Shown: piece after piece, positions 53,475-64,000 of the stretch
How the letters are laid out: the number at the start of each line of letters is the position of its first letter
Position numbering within the stretch: the stretch's first letter is position 1
Assembly: GCA_963920765.1 (NCBI GenBank)
Contig: OY987243.1
Location: forward strand, 20,889,419-20,953,418
Length of the DNA: 64,000 nt
Direction: 5' to 3'
Origin: Ulota crispa
Taxonomy: Eukaryota; Streptophyta; Bryopsida; Orthotrichales; Orthotrichaceae
Notes under the pieces: generated by a model
The model's input: only the letters and a program-made list of their open reading frames with translations
The model's database searches: none
Told to the model about the DNA's origin: nothing
Program-made: the position numbers and the translations under genes

Positions 53475-54664
53475 GAGGCACAAAAATGGAACTTATAAGT
53501 CCAATTATTAAAATACACATTTCATCTAGAAGTTAGAATTTCCTAAGGTCTTTTCTACACAACTATGGAATGTCCTTTAGACCATGCTCACACCACTCCA
53601 AAATTTGGATTACAACTAGTTATTGTCTTTCATGTTGATTCAAATGTATACTAGTACAACTAACAAATAAATTACATCTACATATTGGAAAAAAGAAAAC
53701 AAGAGTATGTGAGGCCATTGTCTAAAGGGCAGTGGGACATGCTCATATATACAATGGTGACACAATAGTGACAAACCATAATCAAGACCATAATTGGAGT
53801 AGCTTTCCATAACCAAACAATCATGTATTATTCCTTGAGCAATTGTTCTCCTTACTCTCTTGATTTTAGAAAGCTAAATAAATCATATAAAATTTATAAT
53901 AACTTCTAGATTTTAGGCAAATAATAGAGAAATTATCCCTTTCTATGTTTTACAAACATTGTTAACATAAACCTATGACTTTGTGCAATTACTTCAATCA
54001 CCCACCTATCTAACCAAATTTTTATTTAAGCCAAATTACTATAATTTATAGATTATTTTACCTATTGAAGCATTTGTAAATGAGCATAAACCTCTTACCC
54101 AATCACTTGCAACCCCTCTTTCACTATCAACACAATCACCGGTACCTCTACTAGAGGGTATAGAAAATAATAAGTTGTTTTCATTAATGATATACAAATT
54201 TTTCTCAATGATTAATCTAGTTTTGATTTCAAGTAGTTACAAAATATTTTTATTTTTATTTTCAAAAATGATCAAGAGTTTGAGAGAGCATTAAACTTCT
54301 AATTTCACTAAATGTAAACTCTACCACCCTTTCAAGCAAAAAACCCTTTGTTTCAATTGAATCATTGTTACAATTGATGCTCTCCATGTCTCAAGTCAAA
54401 ATCTAGCAATTTTGCTTACAATTATGTAAGTTGTTTAATGCTAATGTGTTTGAGGCTTAGGCTTACATATGAGTCCCAAATTTTTATATTGGTGTGTTTA
54501 GAAGAGGTTGTAGAAGAAGACTAGCAAGTATTTGTATATATATTGGGTTGTATTTGCTTGACATTCACATCATTTTTTAGTTTGTAATGTGCAATTGCTT
54601 GTTGCCAATTTTGTGGTCTAGAATTTGGCCATTCACTTCAATTTTGTTCAAAATATTGGATGTG
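53475..54664. other. AT-rich spacer
   Basis: About 1.2 kb of very AT-rich sequence with no feature recognised on either strand. Confidence 0.4.
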
Positions 54665-54957
54665 CATTACAAAGAAAATGAGGCCACTAGAAGGCCCCCA
54701 AATCCAAGCAGCAAGTTTTGTAGAAGAAATAAAATTTCAAAATTTCAAAAAACAAAAAAAAAAAAAACTCTTTGCTATTAAAAGCCTGTTGTCCAGGCTG
54801 ATAGACAGTATGTCAGCCCAAATAGCAGGCTTTTAATGGCAAAGAGTTCTTTTTTTGGTTTTTTTTTTGTTTTTTGAAATTTTGAAATTTTATTTCTTCT
54901 ACAAAACTTGCTGCTTGGATTTGGGGGCCTTCTAGTGGCCTCATTTTCTTTGTAATG
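54665..54957. mobile_element. Foldback element with 125-bp arms
   Basis: The arms (about 54665-54787 and 54827-54957) are near-identical inverted copies beginning CATTACAAAGAAAATGAGGC. The centre is about 40 bp. GTG stands on both sides (54662-54664 and 54958-54960), a possible 3-bp target duplication. The ends are not CACTA, so the superfamily is open. The well-kept arms suggest a recent insertion; homopolymer length (A runs against T runs) is the main difference. Confidence 0.8.
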
Positions 54958-55289
54958 GTGTCTTCTACTCATAGACTTTGATAGTTTTAAGTGTACATTT
55001 GAATGCTTGGACTCCATTGCTTCTAATGAATGAAACAAACAATTTATATTATTGAAATCAATTTGGCACCTATAAGAGCCCACAAATGTTCTATGAGGTC
55101 TCTCCTTGAACCGTTATTTTGTATCCACATTCTCTACTCCAAATGTACCTCTCATCAAATCTTCAAAGCTCAAAATCCTTTGGTTGAAATGTGTGTTTGG
55201 GCTACTAGGGGTCACGTCCTTGGACTAGCTAGAGGCAATTTAATAATAGAAATTTGTGAAATGTGGAGGTAGGTTATAATGGAAAACTC

Positions 55290-56700
55290 TATTCATTGCA
55301 ATACAAAAGTGGGGTGACCACTCTCCATGACATCAATACTCTAATGCTCCTAAAGCCTCTATATCTTTAATTGTCTTGTGGAAGTTTTACCACAATCTTT
55401 CACTTGCATGGAGTGTTGCCACCCATGTTGTGCCTAAAACATGATCCCTACTACTTAGTTGGTCTGCAAGTCTTTCTTCAAGTCTAGTAGCATATATTTG
55501 CTAGAGAAGAAATGCCTTAAGAAGGTTCCATGATTGGTGTTGATAGACATGTTTTGTGTCCTCTCCTATATAACAAATGTCAAATTGGACTAATATAGCC
55601 AATTCATATCTAGTAATCTCAAAAGCATTGTTTTTCCTTGCTCCTTGATTGTAACAATGCCAAATTTCTTGGGTAAAGAGACACTTTCATAAAATGTGTT
55701 AGAGTATTTCTAGTGCTACAAGGGCAAAGTTCAAAACCCCTTCTAGGGGCCTGAAATTATCTTCCAAATTTTTGAAAATCTCATCAAACCCCTCAACATC
55801 CTTTTTGTCTTCTAGAATCATGTTATGCAAGATGCTACAAGTAAACATGATGTTTTAGATAACCTCCATATCCCAGTGCAAACATGGATTCTAAATAATG
55901 GTTAATTTTGCTTATAAAACTCCAAAATATCTCTCAATGCCTTTTCTATTGACATATAGGTAGTATTGGTTAAATTTTGAGCCATTGACAGTGATATGTA
56001 TGTCTTAGGTTTGGTGCTAAGCATATTCTACACCAATTGGCTATAATCAAATATGTTGTTGTCATTGTTTAACCCTGAGATACAAAAATATGCATGTTGC
56101 ATATGAAGGCCTCCATTTGCAATAGCCTCTAAGATAATCAATTTTACAATCCATATTTCCAAAATCACCTTGCCATCTACTTGGACAATTTTCCCACTTC
56201 CAATGTATACAACCAAAAGATGCAAATATACTAGGAAAACCATAATTGCAATTAATTGCCAATTGCTTCTTGAAATCTACTTTTGTAAGATGCATAAGGT
56301 GATTTTCTTCATATTTAATCCAAATTGCAATGCAAAAACATTTCAATGATTCCATTGCAACACTCTTGTTGGTCCAACAATACTTGCTTGTTACATTTGC
56401 ACAAATACCATAACAAAGCATGCATAAAGCTATTGTGATCTTTAGATGAGGTAGAAATCTCAAAAAACCACAAGTACTCCTTTTTGCGTAACGTAATTAT
56501 CATGTAGAGTACCTTTGTCCATAATTTTCAACATCAAATTTTATTGCATGATATAATATTTACAAAAAAGAACCTAAACCATATATAATTTGGTCTCAAA
56601 AGTAGTCTTGCAACATTTTTTGATGCACCTCATGTCTAAATCTCTCAATATTGGACTATTGGAGGCTCTCTATAGACATGAACCTCTCTTGAAATCCTAG
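55290..56700 (-). mobile_element. Decayed PIF/Harbinger transposase
   Basis: Read on the minus strand, the order of conserved blocks matches the DDE_Tnp_4 nuclease of PIF/Harbinger elements: LRFQERFMS, CMLCYGICAN, ESLKCFCIAI, GFPSIFASFGCIHWKWENCP, QHAYFCISGLNNDNNIFDYS, IERYFGVL, and NIMFTCSILHNMILEDKKD at about 55815-55860. The normal first catalytic Asp (in SxDCxHW) is Gly here, and the frame is broken by several stops and frame changes, so it is inactive. No MYB-like partner gene and no element ends were identified. It could still mark the family that moved the TAA-flanked Tourist elements nearby. Confidence 0.8.
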
Positions 56701-56905
56701 AAACATATTTCTTTTCATCAACCTCTCCACCCAATATCATATGTATTAATCATAATTATCCTCAAAACAAAGGTTTCCAGCAACCAACCACCTTTCCTTC
56801 CAAGCCTCCATGGCTTTGTTGAAGCAAAAACACGCAAATATATACCATAGACAAACAAGCAATGAAAAACAGCCTTGAGTGCCCTAGTCTTATCCCTTGT
56901 TTGCA

Positions 56906-57363
56906 TTAGAAAAAATATGAGCCCTCCACAAGGCCCCTAGGAACCCCTCTCAAGGGGTCTCCTTAATTGTTTTAATTTGTACTTTGGGACAAAATAAATT
57001 CCTTACACCCTACTATGCCTTTGAGTACAATCATGGCTCACATTGGCATGTCCAATTTTCATTGGGCGTCACAATTACATGTACATATTACCATGGTCCT
57101 TTTTCTCTATATTAAAACCTTTAACCTAGTACTTGTGAAGGTAACATTAGTTATGATTGTGTACAACAGTAGGAGAATAATTAAGAAATTGTGACATTGT
57201 ACTAGATTGCCATTTTCTATTCATAGTTTTTGTGATGTACAATAAAAAAGTCATACAAGGTAGAGACACTTCACACACGCTTTTAATGTACCCAGTTGAG
57301 GCCTAATAAATGTTAAGAGAGACCATTCTTAAGGACCTTGTGGAGGGTTCATATTTTTTCTAA
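56906..57363. mobile_element. Inverted-repeat element beside the Harbinger relic
   Basis: Ends TTAGAAAAAATATGAGCCCT and the complement, sharing about 28 bp through CCTCCACAAGG with one mismatch. Internal sequence is AT-rich and non-coding. Target duplication is uncertain. It begins about 200 bp above the transposase relic, so it may be a related non-autonomous element or one displaced end of it. Confidence 0.55.
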
Positions 57364-60300
57364 GGCTTGCTCTACAACTTTGTTTGTCCTATAACAAAGA
57401 GGCAATTTGACCACCCACGTCAATAAGAACTTTCCACATAAGCTCAAAATATCCAAATCCAAAACCATTGGCGTGGTTGAGTTGTAGGTGATAATAAGAG
57501 GCAAAACTATTGCTACAAATATTGCGGCAATATTGGAATGGTGCCCAACTTTTCATGCTCATCCTTTAGTGCAAAATGTTGTAGATGCTTTAAGGCCTTC
57601 TATGTGAGTTGTAGGTAGACTTCAAAATAGAAGGCACCTCAACAAAATTGGAGATGACCCAATCAATTTTGTGTTACTCTAAAGCCTTTGCAACTATTAC
57701 AATGGCAAGAAAATTGCAACATTTGAAAAGTCTATACCCTTGTGTGCATTTTGAAGCATGATCCTTCTATATGGGTGCTTTTCTTTTTAACATGTGTGCC
57801 TCCATACATCTAGTACGCATTAGACATGAGAAGGAGAGGATTACAAAACTCAAAAAGAAGAAAAAAGTCTTAATGTCTTGAACCTTATGATCATGTTGAA
57901 AGTAGAAGTACACAAATAGAACTAAGGTAGGAACACTCATAAGCGTCAGAGTCCCCATAACCATCACCTTTGAAATCTTGGAAAATTTGTGGAAGTGAAT
58001 AGATGTAATGACAAGGATGTACAACTTGTGAACATGAAATCTTAAAAGTGGTTATAGCTGCAACAGCAGTTTGCTCTTTAAAAATTCACAACTTAATCTC
58101 ACAATATCCAAATAATACATTCAAAAGTGCAAACTCTTTTTTTTTTTTGTTCCTAATAGGATCCTATAATTTGCTAGTTGTTTATTAGTAGGGCAGTTGC
58201 ATGGTTGGTTGACCAAAATGCATGTAACATTCAACTTTCAAGAAGATGTTTTGATTGTAAGGCTTATTTCTTAAAGAAGAAAGAGTTTGGAAGCATCCTA
58301 AATTAGTGAACATGTTCTATACTTGTTCATAAAACAAAATATGTAATCAGTATTTGTTAAAATTGATAATATTAGAAATAAGGGACTTTTCAATGCATAT
58401 ATCTGGACTGTCCTATTCACAGCATCTTACAAAAATGATAGACATAATGTATCAACTTAGCTTTAATGCATACATAGGAACTACACATGTGACTTAGCAT
58501 CTCTTAAGTATTTCAAAAACGTGCTATAATTTTAAACAAGTGGCATACAATAATAATCATGGACTTTTTAGTGCCCAAATTAAGGCTGAATGTTTAGTTT
58601 GCAATATCTTAATGATTTTAACATTTTTTTAGTTTTTTCTTTTTTCTTTTTGCAAAAGTCTTCCTAATGGCTACACGAACTTGACTTTTTTTTATAGAAC
58701 GCACATATTTGTGTAAAGGAAAAAAAACACTTTGTGATCCATACTCAAAGAAATTTCAAAATTTTGAACTTTTTATGAGGTCTTATCTGCTGTTTTTAGG
58801 TCAACCAACCATGGAACTGCCAATAATAATCATGTTCAAAACCCTTAATTTGATGTTTATGAGTGCTCCTACCTTACCATCTTTTGAGTTTAACTACCAT
58901 AGATATGCTTCTCTATTCAGAAATATAAAAGTGAGGAATATTATTTCAAATACCTTATAACCTACTATGCATATATTTATTAGGACACGTGAAGATTTTC
59001 ATTTGAAAATCTTAAAAATGTACATTGAAACACTATTTTTAAAATAGACAACCTATACCGCATTTGACTAATTCTGAATTTTCCCTAACAAATCAAGATT
59101 TGTGTAGGTTAATGGTGCAAAAATATTCGAATGTCACGCACATCTCTTAAACCTAAATTCTTCAAACATGAAATGACTTTTTATCAATAATCACCTCATG
59201 TAATTTATGAAAACCACAATATTTATGTTTGCCTTGTAACATGATTGTCTATTTTTTGGACTTTACAGTTTGCACTGTTCAACATTAACTAACCCTTGAG
59301 AGAACACACTCATTTTCCCAAAATCCACTAGAAATCTAGGCAATACGATTAGATGTGCATTTAAAACAAATATGGACCCAATTTGAATAATCCAACCTTA
59401 CAAATATGAAGAGCACCTTGTTTATTGCAATGTATCAAAATTTCAGCTAAATCTACTGTTGGAGGTGAAATATTGATTGAGTGAGCCGTATATGAAAAAT
59501 CTTTAGTCTTTCATACTTGTGTGGTTTTGAATGTTAGCGCTTCATGCAAGTTTTGATTGAGAAAAGCCTGACATTTCTAAAAAGCAGGCTTTCCCACCTT
59601 TTCAACAAGACTAGTTTCACTCAAAATAAACAAAAATAGCAATCACAATGTGTAGCTAAGTGGACAAAAAGGGTCAAAAATCCCGTTTTCTTTGCTACCC
59701 TAAAACGGTTCTACATGAAATTTGATAACTGTTACGGAAAATCCAATTGGTGAAATCAATCAAGAATTGGCCTTAAATGTAGGATGAACGTTTTTTTTAA
59801 ACAAATTAATAGCATCATTTCAATGGATTTTCAAATAGTACAATTGTACAACTACCGTATAGAGAAACGATACAAGCATATTCTTGAGCAATCTGAAGTT
59901 TTTAAAGATTGCACAATTGAAATGTGGCATTCTTCTTGGATGCTTGATGTATTGTGTTGTTGCTTTAATCCATCTTTGACCAAATATGGATACGTATTTT
60001 GAGGCCATGATGTATAAACACCTTTATTTATCAGCTCCCATATCCAATTCTATTGTTGATTTTTGGGTTGGATGCAAAATTCTTGTGATCACAAGCGTTC
60101 TTCAAGATTATTTTCCAAATTATTGAGCGATTTTTCTGTATAGGCCAAAAACTACTCTCCTGAACCAAAATATGGTTCGGTGGTCTCTAAAGGGTTAAGG
60201 CGGCATCGTCAAGATCTCTGAGTTGAGAACATATAATAGATGTAATCCATAATCCTATCTAAAAATGCAATGAAAATCAAGTCAGCCACTGCCTGGTAAA

Positions 60301-61007
60301 ATTAGGACATGACTTACAGTAATAATTGATATTTTCCAGTACCTTCAACTTCAACCGTTGAATATTCTTAACTAATTTAGTTTCTTTTGTGGACATAGAC
60401 TGCATGTTGGTGACCAAGTTCGGCATTTCTTTTACTCTGGAACATAAGATACTGCTTTTGTTGAAGAATAAGCTTAGAGCCAGCAATTGGTGCCAAATCT
60501 CCTTTCTGTAAGCTTACCAATAGACAGACAGACTTACACAGCACAGTTTCTCTCACAAGTTTGAATTATTTTGTCCCGAATTGTCCCTCTAGAGGGGGTT
60601 CATGGCAGCATTCTGAAATAAAAGATAAGTAAATCAACACATCCACTGTGCTCCCCTATTCTACCTAACGAGATGCAATTCAGGCCATGTCAGCATCTCA
60701 GTATTTAATACACGTCACCTCCACTTACTCAACGCCAATTCCTCCGAGGCCCACGTTATTCAACTCTTTCAAAATAATAGCAACTACCCTTTACTATGCT
60801 CCCCACTATAATTACATCTCCATTTGTTTCATTTCTTGTATTCTAGGCTTGTATGTTTATATGTTTGTTTTGAGGATGCTTTTTTTACACATATTTTGTG
60901 TTTTTTTATATTATCCATAGCATAATATCAACTTTGAGAGGGGGCTTAATCATCAAGGTCCAACCAAGCACTTACCAAAGCGTGTTGAGTCTCAATCATA
61001 GAGACTC
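57364..61007. other. AT-rich gene-poor stretch
   Basis: About 3.6 kb without a supported gene. A short match to the CACCCATAAGCGTG family (GGTAGGAACACTCATAAGCG, then CCCCATAACCATCACC) lies at about 57926-57968. Homopolymer T runs occur near 58136 and 58625. Open frames here are all under 90 codons and show no family resemblance. Confidence 0.4.
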
Positions 61008-61086
61008 TTAACCCCTCATTGCCTAAGCGGACAAATCTGTCTACAATTCCACTGTATTTTATGATCGGTTGGCAATGAGGGGTTAA
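61008..61086. repeat. 79-bp short inverted-repeat element
   Basis: TTAACCCCTCATTGCC at the left and its exact complement GGCAATGAGGGGTTAA at the right enclose 47 bp. The TTAACCCC ends resemble those of the 53113-53474 element. It could fold into a stem-loop. Function unknown. Confidence 0.6.
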
Positions 61087-62342
61087 CTTACATTAGTATA
61101 AAAAGATTGGATGTTTTCCATCTGGCAAAGGAATTTTTCGCATATACTTGGTGTGTATACACATTGAAAGGAATGGAGATTTTGTTAACAATTGAAAAAA
61201 AAGTTTTTGGAGATCATCTACCTCCAACATGAGTTTTAAACATGAATCTCAAACATGAGGTATCAAGGAAAACATTGATTACCTGATTATGTCCTTTTGG
61301 CCTAGTTAGTAGAACCACCCCTAAAGAACTCTTTATTCATTCATGATGGCGTTTTGGTTGGAAAGTGCTTTTGTATCTTTTCCTACATTTAAAAAAAAAA
61401 AAAAATTTGTCTTTCTTGAAAAAACAGTTAAATATCAACAAACTTTATCAAGCCCAACATTATACTACTAAAATCACACTGACGTTTGTAATATCACATA
61501 TCCAATGTTTGTGATATTATCACATAGATATAATATGAAGACTTATTGAAATTTTTACTTTGCATTCTATTTATCATATAAAGTCTTAACACAATTCTCA
61601 TAGTGAATGCATAGCATAGCAAGGGCCAACTACTAAACTCATTATAAAATTGTAATTATTGAAAAAGTCTCATGGTCATTTTATACTTGAATTGAGGTTA
61701 TTTTGGAATCAAAAAAAGGTTATAATCCTTGTCACTCATTGATTGAGGCATTTAGCATTTGAAAATGTCCGCTGTAGTAAAGGGAAGAACTTTGAATATT
61801 AAGTTAGTGTTTGAAAAAAACAATACAAACAAACTCCAACTCCAAAAATTGGGTTCACCAAGAACAGAAGGGCCAACCCATTGCCTCGAGGCAATTGTCA
61901 AGTTCTATTAAAAATAAAAATGTTGTAATTATTATTATTATTATTATATATTTGATAATTGCTATGGAACATATGCAAAATTTCCATGCTTTACACGATC
62001 TTTTTCTTTACTCCTCTTATGAAACTCTCAAGCCTAGTAATTAGGGTCCAAAACATTTTGGTTGTAAGGCCTTTGCACATAATGCGCATGATAGAGAGAA
62101 AAAGGCCCCCGTATACTTTTATTCAACAAGAGCTCCTATGCAATATATGACCAGTACAAACTTTAAAAAATTGGTCGAATTAGCCACAAATTTTGAACTC
62201 CTAGTAAACTTGGCCTTCACATTCTAAAATTTCAAATCTGCAGAAGAAAGGTTGACGGTGACTGACCGTCACAAGGACTCAAGGGACAAGGACAACGTGG
62301 CAAGAGCCAAGAGGGATGAGCTGCTCTTCCCCAAAAGTATAA
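61087..62342. other. AT-rich spacer with simple repeats
   Basis: Contains a poly-A run near 61390 and an ATT microsatellite at about 61927-61946. No gene recognised. Confidence 0.4.
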
Positions 62343-63489
62343 GGGAAAATATCAAAAATGGGCCTGACAAATGGCCGTATTTCGAAAACAGGCCTGACAA
62401 TTTCAAAATATCAAAAATAGGTCTCATCCGGTCCGGATCCAAGAAATGTTTGAGTTTTTGCAATTGAATTTCTTTGATTCCCAAACTAGTTTATCAAGGA
62501 ATTTTTCCATTATTTTCTTTATTTCATACTATAAACATTGGAAAACCAAATTTTTAATTGGCTATTTAGCCCATATTTACAAATTGCAAACGGTTTTTTC
62601 TCATTTCAACCGGCTAGCTTGGAACTAGCTGCTAGTTCTTCCCAGATGCCTCAACATATATGTAAAGTAGGCCTTGCAACTAAGGTGACCAAAATTTTGT
62701 GCATGTTTATTTATGGGAATTGATATGAGCACACCTAGAATATATGCACACTAGGGGAGGAATAAATTTTAAATGTTTATCATCAAAAAGCTAAATTTGG
62801 AAAATTTGAATTCATATTTGGATTTAGAGACCTTGATTTAGTCTAGAACCACAATGGACGTTACACTTGAACTATGCCCAATGGAAAATCTTAATTTTTT
62901 TTGCAAATAAGGATAAAGGAAATAATTTGCCCCCTATCTAAGCTTTTCCATTGGGCATAGTTCAAGTGTAATGTCCATTGTGGTTCTAGACTAAATCAAG
63001 GTCTCTAAATCCAAATATGAATTCAAATTTTCCAAATTTAGCTTTTTGATGATAAACATTTAAAATTTATTCCTCCCCTAGTGTGCATATATTCTAGGTG
63101 TGCTCATATCAATTCCCATAAATAAACATGCACAAAATTTTGGTCACCTTAGTTGCAAGGCCTACTTTACATATATGTTGAGGCATCTGGGAAGAACTAG
63201 CAGCTAGTTCCAAGCTAGCCGGTTGAAATGAGAAAAAACCGTTTGCAATTTGTAAACATGGGCTAAATAGCCAATTGAAAATTTGGTTTTCCAATGTTTA
63301 TAGTATGAAATAGAGAAAATAATGGAAAAATTCCTTGATAAACTAGTTTGGGAATCAAAGAAATTCAACTGCAAAAACTCAAACATTTCTTGGACCCGGA
63401 CCGGATGAGGTCTATTTTCGATATTTTGAAATTGTCAGGCCTGTTTACAAAATACGGCCAATTGTCAGGCCCATTTTCGATATTTTCCC
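62343..63489. mobile_element. Mutator-type foldback element with about 545-bp arms
   Basis: A 1147-bp element made almost wholly of two inverted arms (62343 to about 62886 and about 62946-63489) around a centre of about 60 bp. Ends are GGGAAAATATCAAAAATGGG and complement. A 9-bp flanking duplication, AAAGTATAA (62334-62342) and AAAGTATGA (63490-63498), matches at 8 of 9 positions. Long arms with 9-bp duplications are typical of Mutator-like elements. Both arms hold the same short open frames in mirror image, which are chance frames. The high arm identity suggests a young insertion. Confidence 0.88.
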
Positions 63490-63753
63490 AAAGTATGATT
63501 ATCTACCACTTGCACTTGTACTTGTACTTCCCCCCAACACCACCGTCATGTAAATTCTATTGAAATCAGGCTCACATACATTGCATTCTTCCAATGCCAA
63601 TCGGATATGGTACTCCGGATAAAATATTCTTCTTTACTCTAGAATGTCTGAAACAGCTCTCTAATTAATCCCTTACTTTTTTTAGTTGGAAGAAAAAGAA
63701 ATTTTAATTTCAGGAGAAAACTATTTACAGAGATCCCCACCGACTGGCCATAA
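63490..63753. other. Spacer between two foldback elements
   Basis: No feature recognised apart from the right-hand target copy of the Mutator-type element. Confidence 0.4.
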
Positions 63754-63893
63754 GAGCATCTCCAGTGCAGCACGCAGGCTAACCCGGAACACCCAGCTCC
63801 ACGAATTAAGAGCCATCAGACCACGGTCTGATGGCTCTTAATTCGTGGAGCTGGGTGTTCCGGGTTAGCCTGCGTGCTGCACTGGAAATGCTC
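63754..63893. mobile_element. Tourist-type MITE, near-perfect palindrome
   Basis: A 140-bp palindrome with ends GAGCATCTCCAGTGCAGCAC and complement, arms of about 69 bp with a single mismatch seen near the end (ATCTCC against GGAAAT) and a 2-bp centre. TAA flanks both sides (63751-63753 and 63894-63896), as for PIF/Harbinger-moved Tourist elements. If transcribed it would make a long hairpin RNA. Confidence 0.88.
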
Positions 63894-64000
63894 TAAGGTT
63901 GGTAAGCAGCCCCAAGCAGGGTTTTTTTTTTTTTTTTCATTTTCCAAGGGCAAAGCGATCAGCATGCAAGAATGCAAGCAGGTAAAAAAAATGAATAGAA
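63894..64000. other. Right edge
   Basis: A poly-T run at about 63921-63938 and nothing else recognised. Confidence 0.4.

Noticed and set aside
54587-55083. Two frames sharing the peptide HYKENEATRRPPNPSSKF
   Set aside because: The shared peptide comes from the inverted arms of the 54665-54957 element, not from a duplicated gene.
62446-63386. Identical short open frames on opposite strands (ENQIFNWLFSP type)
   Set aside because: They are the same sequence seen in both arms of the foldback element; too short and without a domain.

Overview
The window is nuclear DNA of a land plant. Its host genes are cut by many GT-AG introns, encode plastid starch-synthesis and plant-type enzymes, and sit in AT-rich DNA crowded with small inverted-repeat transposons and TTTAGGG-type repeats. 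The transposase families and the intermediate character of the enzymes fit a non-seed plant such as a moss or liverwort better than a flowering plant, but I cannot fix the species.

Left half (about 1-36 kb), gene-bearing. Four host genes can be assembled exon by exon with consistent splice phases. (1) The small subunit of ADP-glucose pyrophosphorylase, minus strand, 6516-10541, nine exons, 514 aa. (2) A twin-CX9C complex I subunit of the NDUFS5 family, plus strand, 12611-14878, two exons, 80 aa. (3) A C2-type phospholipase D of the alpha class, plus strand, 19614-25585, five exons, 824 aa, with an unusual cysteine-bearing N-terminus. (4) A cytosolic-type NADP-malic enzyme, plus strand, 29293-35999, 19 coding exons, 593 aa, in which two introns start with GC. 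A fifth, unidentified set of eight phase-compatible exons lies just below the ADP-glucose pyrophosphorylase gene (minus strand, 4254-6343) and lacks a visible start. The genes are not an operon; each has its own flanks. Together they touch plastid starch synthesis, mitochondrial respiration, membrane-lipid signalling and C4-acid decarboxylation.

Right half (about 36-64 kb), transposon-dominated. From about 38.4 to 52.1 kb two long, decayed coding units stand head to head. The minus-strand unit carries coiled-coil, ParB-like and DNA-methyltransferase-like segments. The plus-strand unit carries a zinc-finger, a DDE-type transposase region and a SWIM finger. Each unit encloses a tandem array (150-bp and about 100-bp periods) in a non-coding stretch. 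I suggest, without proof, that these are two genes of one large DNA transposon. A decayed PIF/Harbinger transposase follows at 55.3-56.7 kb.

Small elements occur throughout: CACTA-type, Tourist-type and Mutator-type inverted-repeat elements, several with intact target-site duplications, including a 1.15-kb foldback with arms of about 545 bp at 62.3-63.5 kb. Introns of the NDUFS5 and phospholipase D genes hold such insertions. No convincing tRNA, rRNA or CRISPR feature was seen.
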